Shown one piece after another: positions 23,622 through 35,506 of a DNA stretch of 64,000 nt. The position numbers and the translations under genes are program-made. Under the pieces are notes generated by a model. The model had not been told where the DNA came from and did not search any database. It saw nothing but the letters and a program-made list of their open reading frames with translations. The stretch is from contig JBBCBC010000019.1 in NCBI GenBank assembly GCA_037126765.1, forward strand, positions 33,378,222 to 33,442,221, written 5' to 3'. The DNA is from Stenogyne calaminthoides. Taxonomy: Eukaryota; Streptophyta; Magnoliopsida; Lamiales; Lamiaceae. Within the stretch, counting starts at the first letter, position 1; each line of letters starts with the position of its first letter.

Positions 23622-25172
23622 TGTTGGGAAATTTAGAGTTTTGATGAAAGTTCTAAAACACATGTAATAGGACCAGTCAGACCTGTTAGCTGACTGATGT
23701 TTTTATTATCAGTTATAAGATTACCAGTTGATAATTATTGTATAGAACAACTGATGTAGAAGATAGGTCACATATTGAGGGGGAACCTCAATATGTATAG
23801 GTCGAATCAAAAAACGGTGATATCAAGCGGGCCGAAAGCGAGGGTAGGATAGAAGATCAGACGATCTGATAAAGTCAGATAATCAGTTGAAGTCATGAAT
23901 TTCAAACTCAGAAGACACGAAGATCGGATGATGAGCTTCCGGAAGATCGGACGAAGACCTACATCACCGAAATCGCTAGTTGAGCTAAGACAACCGCACC
24001 GAAGACTCTATCGGTGGTGATCGATCGATTGTGGGATCGGTCGTCACCACACCAAATAAATCGACGTTTCACCAAATCATACGATGATGATCGAACAAGA
24101 AGAATGTCAACCTTAGTTGGTAGAACAAAACAACGAAAAGTGCTTACATTAACCAATAAGAACAAGACACGTATGATCGGGGCGGCATTCTGATTTGGTC
24201 TTTCTTTCTCAAACGGTATAAAAGACACTATTTCACGCTTTCGGTCATGCCGATTCGCGAAAGACGTCACATCAATCCCGCAAGTCTACCAAATATAATG
24301 GGAAATTCAAATTGCTCTCCAACAACTCTTTGATTTCGAGGTCTATAAATATGGGATTACTCTTGAGTGAAGACACTAAACTATCAAAAGCTCAAGCTAT
24401 AATCAAATTTCCGCACGAAGAACACAAACTTGAAGATTATTTTCTAAGTGTTCATCCCATAGTTCTTAGCACATAAATCTTTTCATCTAAATTGATAGCC
24501 TCTTAAAAAACTAGGAAAGATTTCAAAGTTGGAACAAAAACAATCTTACCCAAAACCCAAAGTTAGATTAAGTTGTTTAGCAAGATTTCGGACTAGGGTT
24601 TCTAGTTTTGATTTACGGGATCGGTTGAGTGAGAACTCTATAAATATTTGTTGGTGTCTTGTGTTGGACTAACACAATAATCTAAGTCCAGGTTGGTTAA
24701 GTCGGTTTAGTTGGTGCCCTCAGATAGGGAAGAGTGGGCGTGGGATTTGGTTGTCCGAACCACTATAAATCTTGTGTGCATTTACTGCTTTGATTAAGCT
24801 GTTTTTTACTCTATCGCACTCAACTTAATTAAAGTTGCATACATATTCTAAGTTAAGATCGACTTTTGCACCAAGCTTCGATCGATCGATTGACACTTTG
24901 GTCAACTGGTTGAAAAAGCCGACTTTGAATCTCGATTTGATAAAACCGGTTTTTCACACGGGTAAAATTTAGCTTCCGCGACAATCGCTTAAACCGATGA
25001 ATCTCGAATCGATCTGCCTTGAGCGATTAGTAAGTTGGATATCGATCAAACCGATTCAACAAGACTCTGATCGAAGCTAACTCGCAATCACACTTTTTGT
25101 CTGACGCAAAAGTTTTTGATCTATTCACCCGCCCTCTAGACTTACGCCTCATGAAACCGTTCGGGACCTACA

Positions 25173-26453
25173 AGTGGTATCGGAGGCGGTGGTTCTACGG
25201 ACCCAATGGCTTTGAGTATCATCGATTCTTGAGGAAGAATCTTTGTGGTCATTTCAACGAGATCTTGAAAAACCGTTTTAAAATTCATTTGTTTTCCAAA
25301 ATCACTCGGCATGGATAATCATCTGGTATGTATCATGATTTGCCTAAGTTTTCAATTGATGAGTATGCAGTTGGGCCCATATATATGTGCGACCATCTAG
25401 GATCGATAAAAGCGGCGAGAATGATGGAAGTCATTGAGCGAGGACCCGTCATCGTATATCCGCGACAACCCGGCGGTTGGAGGAGATCCGGTTTTGCCAC
25501 GGGAAGTCTTGTGCGAAAAAGCCCAACCTTGATGGATCTGCGAGAAGAAAAAAAAATATCTTTCTGAATCTGATCGCCGGGCGTATAATCATGAAGGCGA
25601 TGGATAAAGTCACCAAGGAAAGATAAAATATCTCAAAAGCTGAAAGCAATGTGGGATACTCTTTTTTCAGATATCTTGAAGTCCCTTCGTTAGATCAAAA
25701 GATAGGCTACAAAATAGGTGGGTGAATTGAAAAAACTTTAGATGTTGCCCAGCGAAACCATCCATTTCGATGGAAGGATCACAATGTCGATAAAATAAGC
25801 TCTCAGAACTTGGTAGAGATGTCATCAAAGATATCAAGTATTTTTCAAATCTTAAGATCTGTCGCTGTTGAAAATGAGGACATGAAAGTCCGCGGTGATC
25901 AAGGATTGCGATCAGACATCTCAAAAGATGAAACCAAGAGTAGCTTCCTCGCCAGCCTTAAAGCTCACGAGTTAGACTTAATCGAAAAGAGGACAAGCGG
26001 ATGAAGGCGAGGCGTCTGCTTTGAAGCCTCAACGTCCCAAATCGATTCGTTTTAAAGCAACCCGTTTAATCGAATCGAAGGCCCAAGACAATTGGAAACA
26101 TAATAAGTCAGCGAGCGGATCAATCTCTCCAAAAAGTTCTGCTACCGAATACAAAACGAAAAATTAAACTTGGTAAGTATGCCGATTCTCAAGGATTATC
26201 AACACATTGGTCCTCCGAGATAGGGGCCGGTTCATCGGATCTCGAAGAGAATATCGATCGATGATTCTCGAAGAGATCAACAAGAAAGAAAAGAAAAGAT
26301 GTCGACAAATGAGATGAATACCCGTAATCCGACGAAGGAGATTGATTATCAATTCGGAAGATGAAGTCACGATAGATTCTCGTCTCTATAACTCGCCGGA
26401 AGAAGAAGTTCCGTGGATGCGTGGGCTTTTTTTTCGTCCGTTGATCAACCCGG
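25173..26453 (+). pseudogene. copia gag remnant (left arm of foldback)
   Basis: Fragments in alternating frames encode a UBN2-type copia gag: MMEVIERGP (25420), LMDLREEKK (about 25530), a SDRRAYNHE run (25570), KLKAMWD-like sequence (about 25640) and LKAHELDLIEK (25960). Frame breaks occur every 100-200 bases. The sequence from 25486 onward returns, inverted, at 26460-27398. No zinc knuckle is visible. Confidence 0.7.
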
Positions 26454-26459
26454 TCATTC

Positions 26460-27398
26460 TGAATTGCCGGACGACACCGAAAAGAAACACGCCCACGATC
26501 CACTTTAACTTCTTCATTCCGGCCACGAGTCATTCCGTCAGAGAATTGATGATTCTCCCTTTTCGATAAGAATCAATTCATCACTCCTCGATCGATGTGA
26601 TCTATTTCTTCATTGTTGATCATCTCTTTCTTGAAGATCGATATTCTCTTCGATCATCGATGAAATCTAACTTTGGCGAGATCCGACCAATTTGGGGTAA
26701 CCTCCGCTTGTGTTGATAATCCTTTTCAATCCCACTTTCTTATTTTACCAAGTTGAATGTTTGATTTTTCGTTCTCCGGTTTGCAAATGATGACTGCTCG
26801 CTGACTTATTATGTTTCCAACAGTTCAAATAGTGGATCTGATAGGGTTGCTTTAAACGCGAATCGGATCGACGCTGAGGCTTAAAGCAGCGCCCTCGCCT
26901 TCATCTCGCTTGTCCTTTCGATTAAGTCGAACTCGTGAGCTTTAAGGCGCTTAGGGAACAAGCTACTACGAAATCTTTTGAGATGTCTCTGAATCCTTGA
27001 TTACCGGATCAAATCATGTCCTATTTCAACAAACTTCCAATAAGATTCAGAAATATCTTTGTCTACATCTCTACCAAGTTCTCGAATTTTATTTATGACA
27101 TCGTGATCCTTCCATCGAGCTCATTTTGGTCACGCTGGGCAACATCTTTAGTTTTTCTAACTTCACAAGTTCGCTTGTAGTCGGGTCAGTTTTTTATCTC
27201 GATCGCTTCTTCGCATATCTCAAAAAAAGAGTATCCCACATCGCTTTCGCAGCTTTGAGATATTTTATCTTCCCTTGGTGACTTTATCCATCGCCTTCAT
27301 GATTATACGCCTCAAGCGATTGTATTCAGAGTATACAACTTTCTTTCCTCTCGCAGATCCATCAAGTCCGAAGCTTTTTACCTAGCGGCAAAAGCTCA
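26460..27398 (-). repeat. Right arm of the gag foldback
   Basis: Reverse complement of 25486-26449. Matching landmarks include gatccatcaag / cttgatggatc, gactttatccatcgccttca / its complement, and ctgacttattatgtttccaa against its complement at 26095. The short loop centres near 26455 within gtccg...cggac. The arms have diverged by many small changes. Confidence 0.85.
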
Positions 27399-27738
27399 TC
27401 CTTCATCCTCTATTTATAGAGGACCAACCCTAAAAGCCAAAATACTATGTTATTCATCTTGACCCTTTATCGTAGGTTTTATTACAACCGCTGATCTAAA
27501 AACAAGAAAACTTAGTCTATTTTATATTAAATGTTCTTTGTTACGAAATTACCTTTATACGCCTTTCGATAATCTTTTTATTTCTTTCTTTTCTCGACCA
27601 CCTACGGATCGCCCCTCGATGAGGTCGCTTGTTAAGATGAGGTTGATCTTGATCGATCGTCGGGTCTGTTCGAACCTAGGTGGGCCCTGGGCGTGTCGAA
27701 TCTTGGCACATATCCGGTTTGATTTGTCTTCTTCAACA
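27399..27738 (-). repeat. Gypsy-like 3' LTR, inner fragment
   Basis: Resumes the LTR after the foldback insertion and matches 35700-36056, with the shared 'ttattacaacc..tgatcta', 'gttcgaacctaggtgggccc' and terminal caaca. About 60 bases around 27560-27600 have diverged. Confidence 0.87.
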
Positions 27739-27899
27739 ATAGGCCCAAAGTCGCTTTGACTTTTGTTCGAGCTCGATCTTGATCCATACCTTCGATCATC
27801 TGCGGTTATCATGTTTGCCCAAGGCATGCTCGGATGTCATATAAGGTTTTGATGGTTGAAATGAGCCCCGGGTTGAGGATTTTCCCTACGCTCGTCGTC

Positions 27900-28370
27900 A
27901 ATTTTGTATGTGCTTTCGTACTCAGGGGTGAACCCTTTGTCTGAGTCTTTTTTTGTCTTTCGTATTCGGGGTGAACCTCTCTGTCTGAGTCTTTTTATTG
28001 CTTTCGTACTCAGGGGTGAACCTCTATGTCTGAGTCTTTTACTGTCTTTCGTGCTCGAGGTGAACCTCTCTATCGAGTCTTTTTACTCGTCTTTCGTGCT
28101 CTCGAGGTGAACCTCTGCATGCGAGTCTTTTTTGTCTTTGTCGTACTCAGCGAACCTCTCTGTCTGAGTCTTTTTCGTCTTTCATACTGGGGTGAACCTC
28201 TCTGTCTGAGTCTTTTTTCGTGCTCGTACTCGAGGCGAACCTCTTTCAGTCGAAGTCTTTTATGCTTTCGTCTCGGCAATAACCTCTATGTACGAGTCTT
28301 TTCTTGCCTGTACTCTGAGGTGAGTCTCTTTGTACGAGTCTCTTTTGTGGTTCGTCGAGAATTTTATTAA
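27900..28370. repeat. Tandem repeat block 1 in gypsy-like element
   Basis: About eight or nine units of 50-60 bp, each around 'ggtgaacctctctgtctgag' followed by a T run. Frames that stay open on both strands are by-products of the repeat. Confidence 0.9.
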
Positions 28371-28945
28371 CTACTCGTCGAGAGTTTTTATTAGTTGCTC
28401 GTCGAGAGACGGAGCTCGTCGAGAGTCATATTTGGTTGCTCGTCGAGAGATGGGGCTCGTCGAGAGACGGGGCTCGTCGAGAGTTTTATTAGCTACTTGT
28501 CGAGAGGTGGAGCTTTTCGAGAGTTTTATTGGTTGCTCACCGAGAGATGGGGCTCGTCGAGAGTATTTTTGGTTGCTCTTCGAGAGTATTTTTGGTTGCT
28601 CTTCGAGAGACGAGGCTCGTCGAGAGTCTTTTTGGTTGATCGTCGAGAGACGGGGCTCGTCGAGAGTCTTTTTGGCTGCTCGTTGAGAGACGGGGCTCGT
28701 CGAGAGTCTTTTTGGTTGCTCGTCGATAGACGGGGCTCGTCGAGAGTCTTTTTGGTTGCTCGTCGAGAGTCTTTTTGGTTGCTCATCGAGAGATGGGGCT
28801 CGTCGAGAGTCTTTTTGGTTGCTCGTTGAGAGACGGGGCTCGATGAGAGTCTTTTTGGTTGCTCGTCGAGAGACAGGGCTCGTCGAGAGTCTTTTTGATT
28901 ACTCATCGAGAGACGGAGCTCGTCGAGAGTCTTTTTGGTTGTAAA
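28371..28945. repeat. Tandem repeat block 2 (gctcgtcgagag units)
   Basis: Units of roughly 45-50 bp combine 'gctcgtcgagagtctttttg' with 'gagacggggctcgtcgagag'. There are about 12-14 units, highly regular at 28600-28930. Each unit contains the short palindrome ctcgtcgag. Confidence 0.92.
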
Positions 28946-29124
28946 TATTTTTGTTCGACCGTCTTACGTGTATGCAGTCTGTTTTGATTTGTCATCTTAA
29001 TTTCTTTCAACTGGTCGTGTTATCATTTTTTGACTTCTAATGTCTTAGAATTATTTGTTATTTTTGATTCGATTGACTTGTGACCTTATTTGCCTTAGGA
29101 ATTTTTTGGCTTCACGACTTTTGA

Positions 29125-29415
29125 TATGACACGCCGACCGAGGTCGCGTCTTTGATATGGGTAATGCGATCGAGGTCGCCTTATGGATGGTATCTTGAAT
29201 CGAGGTCGTCTTTGATATGGCATGCGACCGAGGTCGTCTTATAGATGGTATGCGACCGAGGTGGTCTTTGATATGGCACGCGACCGACGTCGTCTTATAG
29301 ATGGTATACAATCGAGATGGTCTTTGATATGGCACGCGACCGAAGTCATCTTATAGATGGTATGCGATCGAGGTCGTCTTTGATATGGCACGCGACCGAC
29401 GTCGTCTTATAGATG
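29125..29415. repeat. Tandem repeat block 3 (gcgaccgaggtcgtc units)
   Basis: Units of about 50 bp alternate 'tttgatatggcacgcgacc' and 'cttatagatggtatgcgacc', each followed by gaggtcgtc. About six units are present. The array is cut by a solo LTR and resumes at 31121-31155. Confidence 0.9.
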
Positions 29416-31120
29416 TGTTGGGATATTTTAATTTTGATGAATTATGCCAAAACATTATCAACCTGTATTATTGAAGGTTGATTCTACGATAACGAGTTGA
29501 GGGGAACGAGAGAACAAATTGAGGGAACTCACGAAATCAGACGTAGACTAATCGAGATCAAACGAGGCTGCAGACGAGATTGGTCGAGATCAGATGAGTA
29601 AAAATGAGTTCGAGTCAATGATGAAATGAGCAAGATCGGAGAGAAGAAAAAAAAGCCAAATCGAAGATCGGATGACCGAAACAGAACCGGGTCGGATGAT
29701 CGGAAGAATAATGAGTGATATGGTGATCTAAGAAGCGGGTATATGTTCGATCAAAAAGAAATTGACCGTAAGATCGAGAGAAGGTTGCGGATCGGAAGAG
29801 GAAGAGATGAAATTTGTCGAGATCGACGTGATCGAGATCGAGATATAAAGATGAGCGGATGATCAAGATCGACGTGATTGAGATCGACATGTGCTAAACC
29901 TGATATGCTAAACCTAATGAACCCGACTGATGCTATCCTCGAGTTGTTGATCCGAAGATATATTGATCCGATCGGTGAAATTTGATCGACGCGGTCGAAG
30001 AAATCGATACCGAAGTTAAAGTAACCTCGGTCGGGTTATCAATTCGAGAATTGAACTCGATCGGCTGAGTGTCATTATGCTTGACGACAAGGTCATAGAA
30101 GAGAAGTCGGTGAAGGCCTCAGACACTGAAGGCTCGGGCATACTGAAGGCTCCCGATAGATCCGAAGGTTCGGATGAAGAATCAAGACTCGATATGTCTC
30201 TGAAGACACCGAGGCTCGAGATCTGAATGGTTCCAAGGCGAGGAATCGAGGAATATAGCCGTTGAATCGGTGGCGTGGACCAATGAGAGGAAGACAACCA
30301 CTGGAAAAGTTGCGCAGAACCCTCAGAGAATAGTATGGATTTGAATGTGATTCTCTCCAATCGGTAACATTCAAATCCACACTATAAATACAAGTTCTTC
30401 CTTCATTATCAAGTGTGGAAGTGAAAAGCGGAAATGAGAAAGATAACAACGATGCTTCTGAGCCAAAGAGAGTTAAAACTCCCACCCTAGAACACAAGTC
30501 TATAGATATACAAATATATTCAAAGAGTGTTCTAGAACCCAACCTAAGCAACCCACGATGTATCTTAAGCTTAGAGAGATTTTCCCAACCTTAGCATTGA
30601 AATTTAAATCATTGTAAGGAAAATCTCACCATAGTTGGAGACAACACCAAATCCAAACCCCATGGTGAAGTGAGGTAGTTGTTAGGCAATCCCGTGGGGT
30701 GATAAGTCCCAGTTGGAGTGTGAACTCGTTAAACATCGTAGGCAATCCCGTGGAGGGTGATAAGTCACGAGGCGAACCCGAGAGAGGTTATAAGTCCATT
30801 CGAGTGTGAGCTCGGTAAATATCTATAAAAGCGATCCCGTGGAGGTGATAAGTCCCGATTGAAGGAATTTCCCTAGAGGGAGAGTGGATGTAGGGTAGGT
30901 TGTCCAACCACTATATATTCTTTGTGTTGTTCTTTCGCTTTATGTTTACTTGTCATATCATCCGGTTATAAGCAAAACACAACACACACGAGCTCCAAAG
31001 TTTCAAAAATTGGAAACACTCTTGCCTCACCCCTTTTTTTATATGCAAATAAAATGTTTTTTTCAAAATGGGTTTTTCTCAACGGACCATCAAGAAACGG
31101 GTTTTCTCACATGACCATCA
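29416..31120 (+). mobile_element. Solo LTR of a copia-like element
   Basis: Starts tgttggg, ends ccatca, and is flanked by AGATG on both sides (29411-29415, 31121-31125). It interrupts repeat block 3, whose next unit resumes with 'agatggtat'. No internal region or second LTR exists, which is the signature of LTR-LTR recombination. Inside, at about 30680-30870, three units of roughly 60 bp contain 'atcccgtggaggtgataagt'. A TATA-like actataaatac lies at 30380. Confidence 0.85.
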
Positions 31121-31149
31121 AGATGGTATCTAGACCGAAATGGTCTTTG

Positions 31150-31545
31150 ATAGCCTAGATCTCACATGTTCTTCTTGGCTTATCCGACTTACTAGCCCTC
31201 AAATGGGTATCAAGACGACATACTAGCCCTCGAAATGTTCTTGGCTTAATGACTGGGTATCGACATTAGACCTCAAATGTTCTTGACATTCTTTTTGTAC
31301 TAGATCTCAACATGTTCTTTTAAAACTATACTCGGTTCTTAGGACCGGGCATCATAATTTTTCGACATACTAGCCCTCAAATGTTCTTGGCTTAGCCCCC
31401 TCGACTAAAAAATTTGGGTACGACATACTAACCCTCAAATGTTCTTGATATACTAGCCCTCACATGTTCTTGGCTTAGGCAGTGGTATCGCGACATACTT
31501 TAGTTCTTGGGTATCGACATTCTAGCCCTCAAATGTTCTTGGCTT
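31150..31545. repeat. Tandem repeat block 4 (ctagccctcaaatgttcttg)
   Basis: Irregular copies of 'catactagccctcaaatgtt' with 'cttggctta' and 'gggtatcgacat' recur seven or eight times. No frame is coding. Confidence 0.85.
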
Positions 31546-32335
31546 TCTTTTTTTGTTTAAAATGGTGAGTTGTTTATTCAAAGAACAACCTCAACTTTGT
31601 TTTTAAAACTATACTCGAAGTTCTTTAAGGACCGATGTAATATAGATATAATTTCGGTATCCAAAATTTGATTTCTTGACTTTGAAATAATTTTTAAAAA
31701 GCTTGCGAGGTGTAATATATACTAAAAAAGGAGTTATAAAAAGGTTTGCACTTCATAGTACATCAAAATATAAGGATTTTTTGTATTTGGGGATTTAAAT
31801 TTTGAAAAGATGATCTTCTCGAGGTCATTGACCCGACCCTAAGTCCTTGAATATAAAAATTTAAGAATATGATTTTATTTTATCAAAAAGATTATGAGTT
31901 GAAAATTTTTGCGAAAAAAACCGACAAATGATGAGGACAAAAAAACACGTCGAAGCGGAAGGCCAACGCCGAGAAGCCGAAAGCGGTGTCGACGCAAAGC
32001 GGAAGCCAATGCCACGAAGACGCGGTCGGCCCGATGAGGCGGACAATCCTCACACCCGGCGGAAAGCCCAACGCCGAGAAGGATCTCTTGTGGATGTTTT
32101 AATAAGAATACACTTCGCTGAGATTTTTTGGGGCGTCGACAATAATTTTGGATTTTGATGCATGACGTCTTGTTTTGTGTTTTGGCTTTGATATATTTCC
32201 GAAAGTTCTGGGAATATACGTCTGAGTGGTTAAGAATTGCTCGTAAGATCTTTGATGCAAGTGGTGAGCTTGTGTCGAGAGCTCTTTTGTTCTCGCCGTT
32301 AGGGGATGAGTAGTTCGTTGGAGTCATGCTCGGCA
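31546..32335. other. Gypsy-like interior, mostly unassigned
   Basis: No family recognised. A GC-rich island at 31930-32085 holds about three imperfect copies of 'gccaacgccgagaagccgaa', which explains overlapping open frames on both strands. Confidence 0.55.
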
Positions 32336-33115
32336 TGAGAATGTCTTCAGGGGGAGCTTCGTGAGAGAGAGCTCGGCGAAATCTTTACCTTGAATAAGCG
32401 AGTCTTGAAGATGGCTCGTTGGAAGAGGATGGGATCTGCTTTCGGGATCCCTCTTCGGGATGGCGAGAGTCTTCAAGGAATGAGCTTCGTGAGAGATGGC
32501 TTGGTAGAATCTTTTCTGTGAAATGAATCGGAATGAACAAGTCTTGAGAGATGGCTCGTTGGAAGAGCGGATGGGATCCTGCTTTCGGGATGGCGGTCTT
32601 TAGAGATATTTTTTTCGTTGGAATAAGCGGTCTTTAAGATATGTCGGATGGGATCTGGATCTGCTCGGGATGGCCCGAGGTCTTCAAAGGAGCTTCGTGA
32701 GAGAGCTTCGGTAGAATCTTGCTTTCGGAATGAGCAAGTCTTGAAGATATTTCGTTGGAGAGGCCGGATGGGATCTGCCCTTGGGATGAAGCCGAGTCTT
32801 GAGGCTTCGTGAGAGAGAGCTGCGTTAGAATCTTTGCTTTCGAGAATGAAACGGTCTTCATAGATGGCTCGTTGGAGAGAGTGGGATGGGATCTTGCTTT
32901 CGGGATGAAGCGGTCTTCAAGGGAGCTTCGTGAGAGAGCTCGGTAGAATCTTTGCTTTAATAAGCGGTCTTTAAGATGGCTCGTTGGAGAGAGCCAAGAT
33001 GGGATCTGCTTTCGGAATGAGCAGTCTTGAAGATGGCTCGTTGGAAGAAATGGATGGGATCTTTACTCGGGATGAAGCGGTCTTCAGGGAGTTAAATGAG
33101 AGAGCTCGGGTGTAT
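32336..33115. repeat. Tandem repeat block 5 (100-120 bp units)
   Basis: Six or seven long units carry the landmarks 'gatgggatctgctttcggga', 'gcggtcttcaagggagcttc', 'gtgagagagctcggtagaat' and 'gatggctcgttggagaga'. On the minus strand the units read as protein-like repeats rich in Ser, Lys and Pro, but frames break between units. Confidence 0.88.
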
Positions 33116-34079
33116 GTTGAAATGAATGGGCAAATGATTGACAGTACATTCTTTGAGTTGCCTTCGGGGCTCCGGGCGCCCGTATAAGTTTTCTTTTGTT
33201 TCAACCATGGGCTATGTTTCCATGATAATCATCGATGTGTATCGTTGCATAAAGTCAATCATGTAAGGTGATTCGATTTGAGTGTACTCTATTCGCATTT
33301 CCTTGAACTTGGAGGTTTTTCCAATCTGCGAGGAGTTGTGAGCAATTCCAAGTTACGTTCATGTTTCCGACAAAGAAACCAAACATCGTAATGGTTTGAC
33401 AAATATGATCTATGCTACACAATTTGGCCAACACTTTACATTTGCTACCCAAAATCAATTCCTCGACAGCAAAAAACATGCATTTTAGTGAATGGTAATT
33501 ATCAAGTATAGCATGTTCAATTGTTAGTGCTCTAATTTATTGAGCAATTTCTCGCAATGAGAGAAATGAAGTCAAGCGTGGTTCTTTTAGGCGTTTAAAT
33601 CAAAGTGGTATATCGACATTATACACTAATTAGAGAGATGAATATTCATGTATAAATTTAAATTATCAAATTAATGATGTAAGGAATTCATACCACCAAT
33701 TACGCCCGCTTTTTTTTTAATGTATACGAAAATATGTGAGTTGTGATATATTAAAGGGGAAATAATAGAATAAACCTGATGAAGTGAACAAAAGGACTGC
33801 TCGTAGATTCTTTGAGTAGCTTTCGAGACTCCGGATGCTCGAGCAAATGACTTTACCGAGCCGCTGCCCTTTTTATTTAATTCGAACAAATAATCTGGGC
33901 CCAAAAATTAATTACAGTCCAAAAATCTGGGCCCAATAGTTCACTCCAGCAAAAACACTTTTTTTAAAACCTGTAATTTTCTTTTATAAAAGGCCCAATA
34001 ACTTTAAAAAATCTACACTTATTTTAGAAACCCAACAATTTATAATCTGGGCCAACCAATTAAAACTAGGTCAAACCCA
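33116..34079. other. Gypsy-like interior with two related exon-like scraps
   Basis: On the minus strand, 33190-33125 and 33860-33785 both encode a KATQR-x-Y-x-QSF pattern, in each case after a small-residue run. The second is followed by a gt that could be a splice donor. They look like two diverged copies of one short exon. The remainder is AT-rich and unassigned. Confidence 0.45.
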
Positions 34080-34830
34080 TAACACATGTGCCTTATCATA
34101 CCTCAGCGGCAGAAATCCTTGGACCGTACGGGCGCCGCAAACTTCGGTTTCTGTGCGGGTCGGCGGTGGAGTTAGGGTGATGGTTGTGGACTGAGATGGG
34201 CGGCGGTGCGAGCGGAAGAGGCGTTGCCGCGGCGTCGATTTTGTGGTTCCCCTGGTTCGGTTGACGCGGGAGGCGGCAGTTGGTTTCTTGCAAGGGCGAC
34301 ACCATTCTGGTTTGATGACGTGAGGAGGTGGGATGACGGACTCTGGGCAGAGCTGTTCACAGAGGCGGCGGCGTGGTCCCAATGTTGACAGCGATTTGTT
34401 GATAGATAGAGTGGGGCTTCGATCTCTGTGGCGGACGAAGGCCAGACTCAATTCTGGTGGATTCAGGATGAGTCATATGGGCCCACGACGGGGTTGTGGA
34501 GACGGTGATGCCAGTGCGGTGGTTAAACTTCAGTAGTGGTGAAGCTTCGCGTTGATGGCGGCGGAGCAATGAAAGTCGTCGAAGTCGGTGGAGGTGAGGT
34601 GGTTTCGGGCGAGAATGGCTTGCGCTTCCGAGAGGTAAATATGGTGTCCAGATCCCGGTGATTCTGAGAGGCAGAGCCGGTTTCTGGTTTCGGTGATGGA
34701 GCAGTTGGAGACACCGTAGATGGCGGAGGTGAGGCGGTGCAGCGGCGGCGTGCGCACCGGGGAAGCGATGAGTTGGGGCGGAGAACCGAGAGGAGCCACG
34801 AAGGCATAGTGGAAGAAGACCACCCCCTCA
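34080..34830 (-). other. GC-rich fragment, possibly captured host exon
   Basis: This block is GC-rich in an AT-rich element. On the minus strand an ATG at 34823 opens 97 codons (to 34530) with no repetitive character, preceded by a pyrimidine/purine leader like a plant 5' UTR. A second open frame runs 34451-34071. No domain was recognised. A captured 5' gene end is plausible, but it could equally be element leader sequence. Confidence 0.4.
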
Positions 34831-34900
34831 GAGTTTCTGCCTTTCTTTAGTGAATATGTGTGAGGTATTAAGGTGTTTGCTTTGAACTGTTGATGATAGT

Positions 34901-35252
34901 AGCTTGAGATTGCAGATGACGAAAATGTGTTGATGAGTGGTTTTTTAGTTGTTGATTTCTGAATAATTTTGCATTGGCTATTTGGTTAGGTTTGCAGAAA
35001 ACAGAGATGGGATTTGGAATTTTTCTGAGTTTTTGGGTTTTTTATAGGATGATGTATGCGCATTTTTTCAGATACTAGCTTGAGATTGCAGTTGACGAAA
35101 ATGTGTTGATGAGTGGTTTTTTAGTTGTTGATTTCTGAATAATTTTGCATTGGCTATTTGGTTAGGTTTGCATAAAACAGAGATGGGATTTGGAATTTTT
35201 CTGAGTTTTTGGGTTTTTTATAGGATGATGTATGCGCATTTTTTCAGATACT
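34901..35252. repeat. 176-bp tandem duplication
   Basis: Two adjacent copies start agcttgagattgcag at 34901 and 35077. They are almost identical, so the duplication is recent relative to the rest of the element. Confidence 0.93.
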
Positions 35253-35506
35253 AAAATGCGATTCAGGTTTTTTAGTGTGAGGATTCATGTTTTCAGACAT
35301 GAAGATTCGAAGATTCAAGTTATAAGAGTTGGAGGCTTGAAGATGTGACAATGAAGATTTGAAGATTTTTAGGTGTTTTTGATGAATAGTAAGTGTTCAT
35401 CAAGATTTTCTTTGAAGATTTGAAGATGAAAATGGGAAGTTCTTGAGGATACTTCAATGAGAAACATAGTTTGATTCTTAAAGAATAGCCTTCTTCTAGC
35501 GTCAAT

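Larger units (their letters stand above)
23622..27398 (+). mobile_element. One-LTR copia fragment with folded-back gag
   Basis: A 5' LTR (23622-25172, tgttggg to cctaca) is followed two bases later by tggtatcggaggcggtgg, an initiator tRNA-Met primer-binding site. Gag-like sequence comes next. Instead of continuing into pol, the gag turns back on itself: 25486-26449 is inverted relative to about 26460-27398. The insertion is flanked by TCCTT on both sides (23617-23621, 27399-27403), and its right end is ctca, so TG..CA-like termini are kept without a second LTR. Promoter-region words such as 'gttgtccgaaccactata' are shared with the solo LTR at 29416-31120, so the two are related lineages. Confidence 0.8.

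Noticed and set aside
25097..25318. Separate small gene at 25097-25318
   Set aside because: It spans the LTR end and primer-binding site, so the frame is accidental.
28330..28906. Long open frames on both strands (118-144 codons)
   Set aside because: They arise because the repeat unit lacks stops. The predicted proteins are pure repeats and mirror each other across strands.
28371..28945. CRISPR-like regular repeats
   Set aside because: Units are contiguous tandem repeats without unique spacers, inside a plant retroelement.
31121..31145. tggtatctagacc as a primer-binding site after the 29416 LTR
   Set aside because: The sequence instead continues the interrupted tandem repeat (agatggtat..gacc), and AGATG flanks the LTR on both sides, which fits a solo LTR.
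34071..34451. 126-codon minus-strand frame as a separate gene
   Set aside because: No domain and no upstream promoter signal. It lies in a GC-rich stretch where many frames are open, so it was kept only as part of the possible captured fragment.
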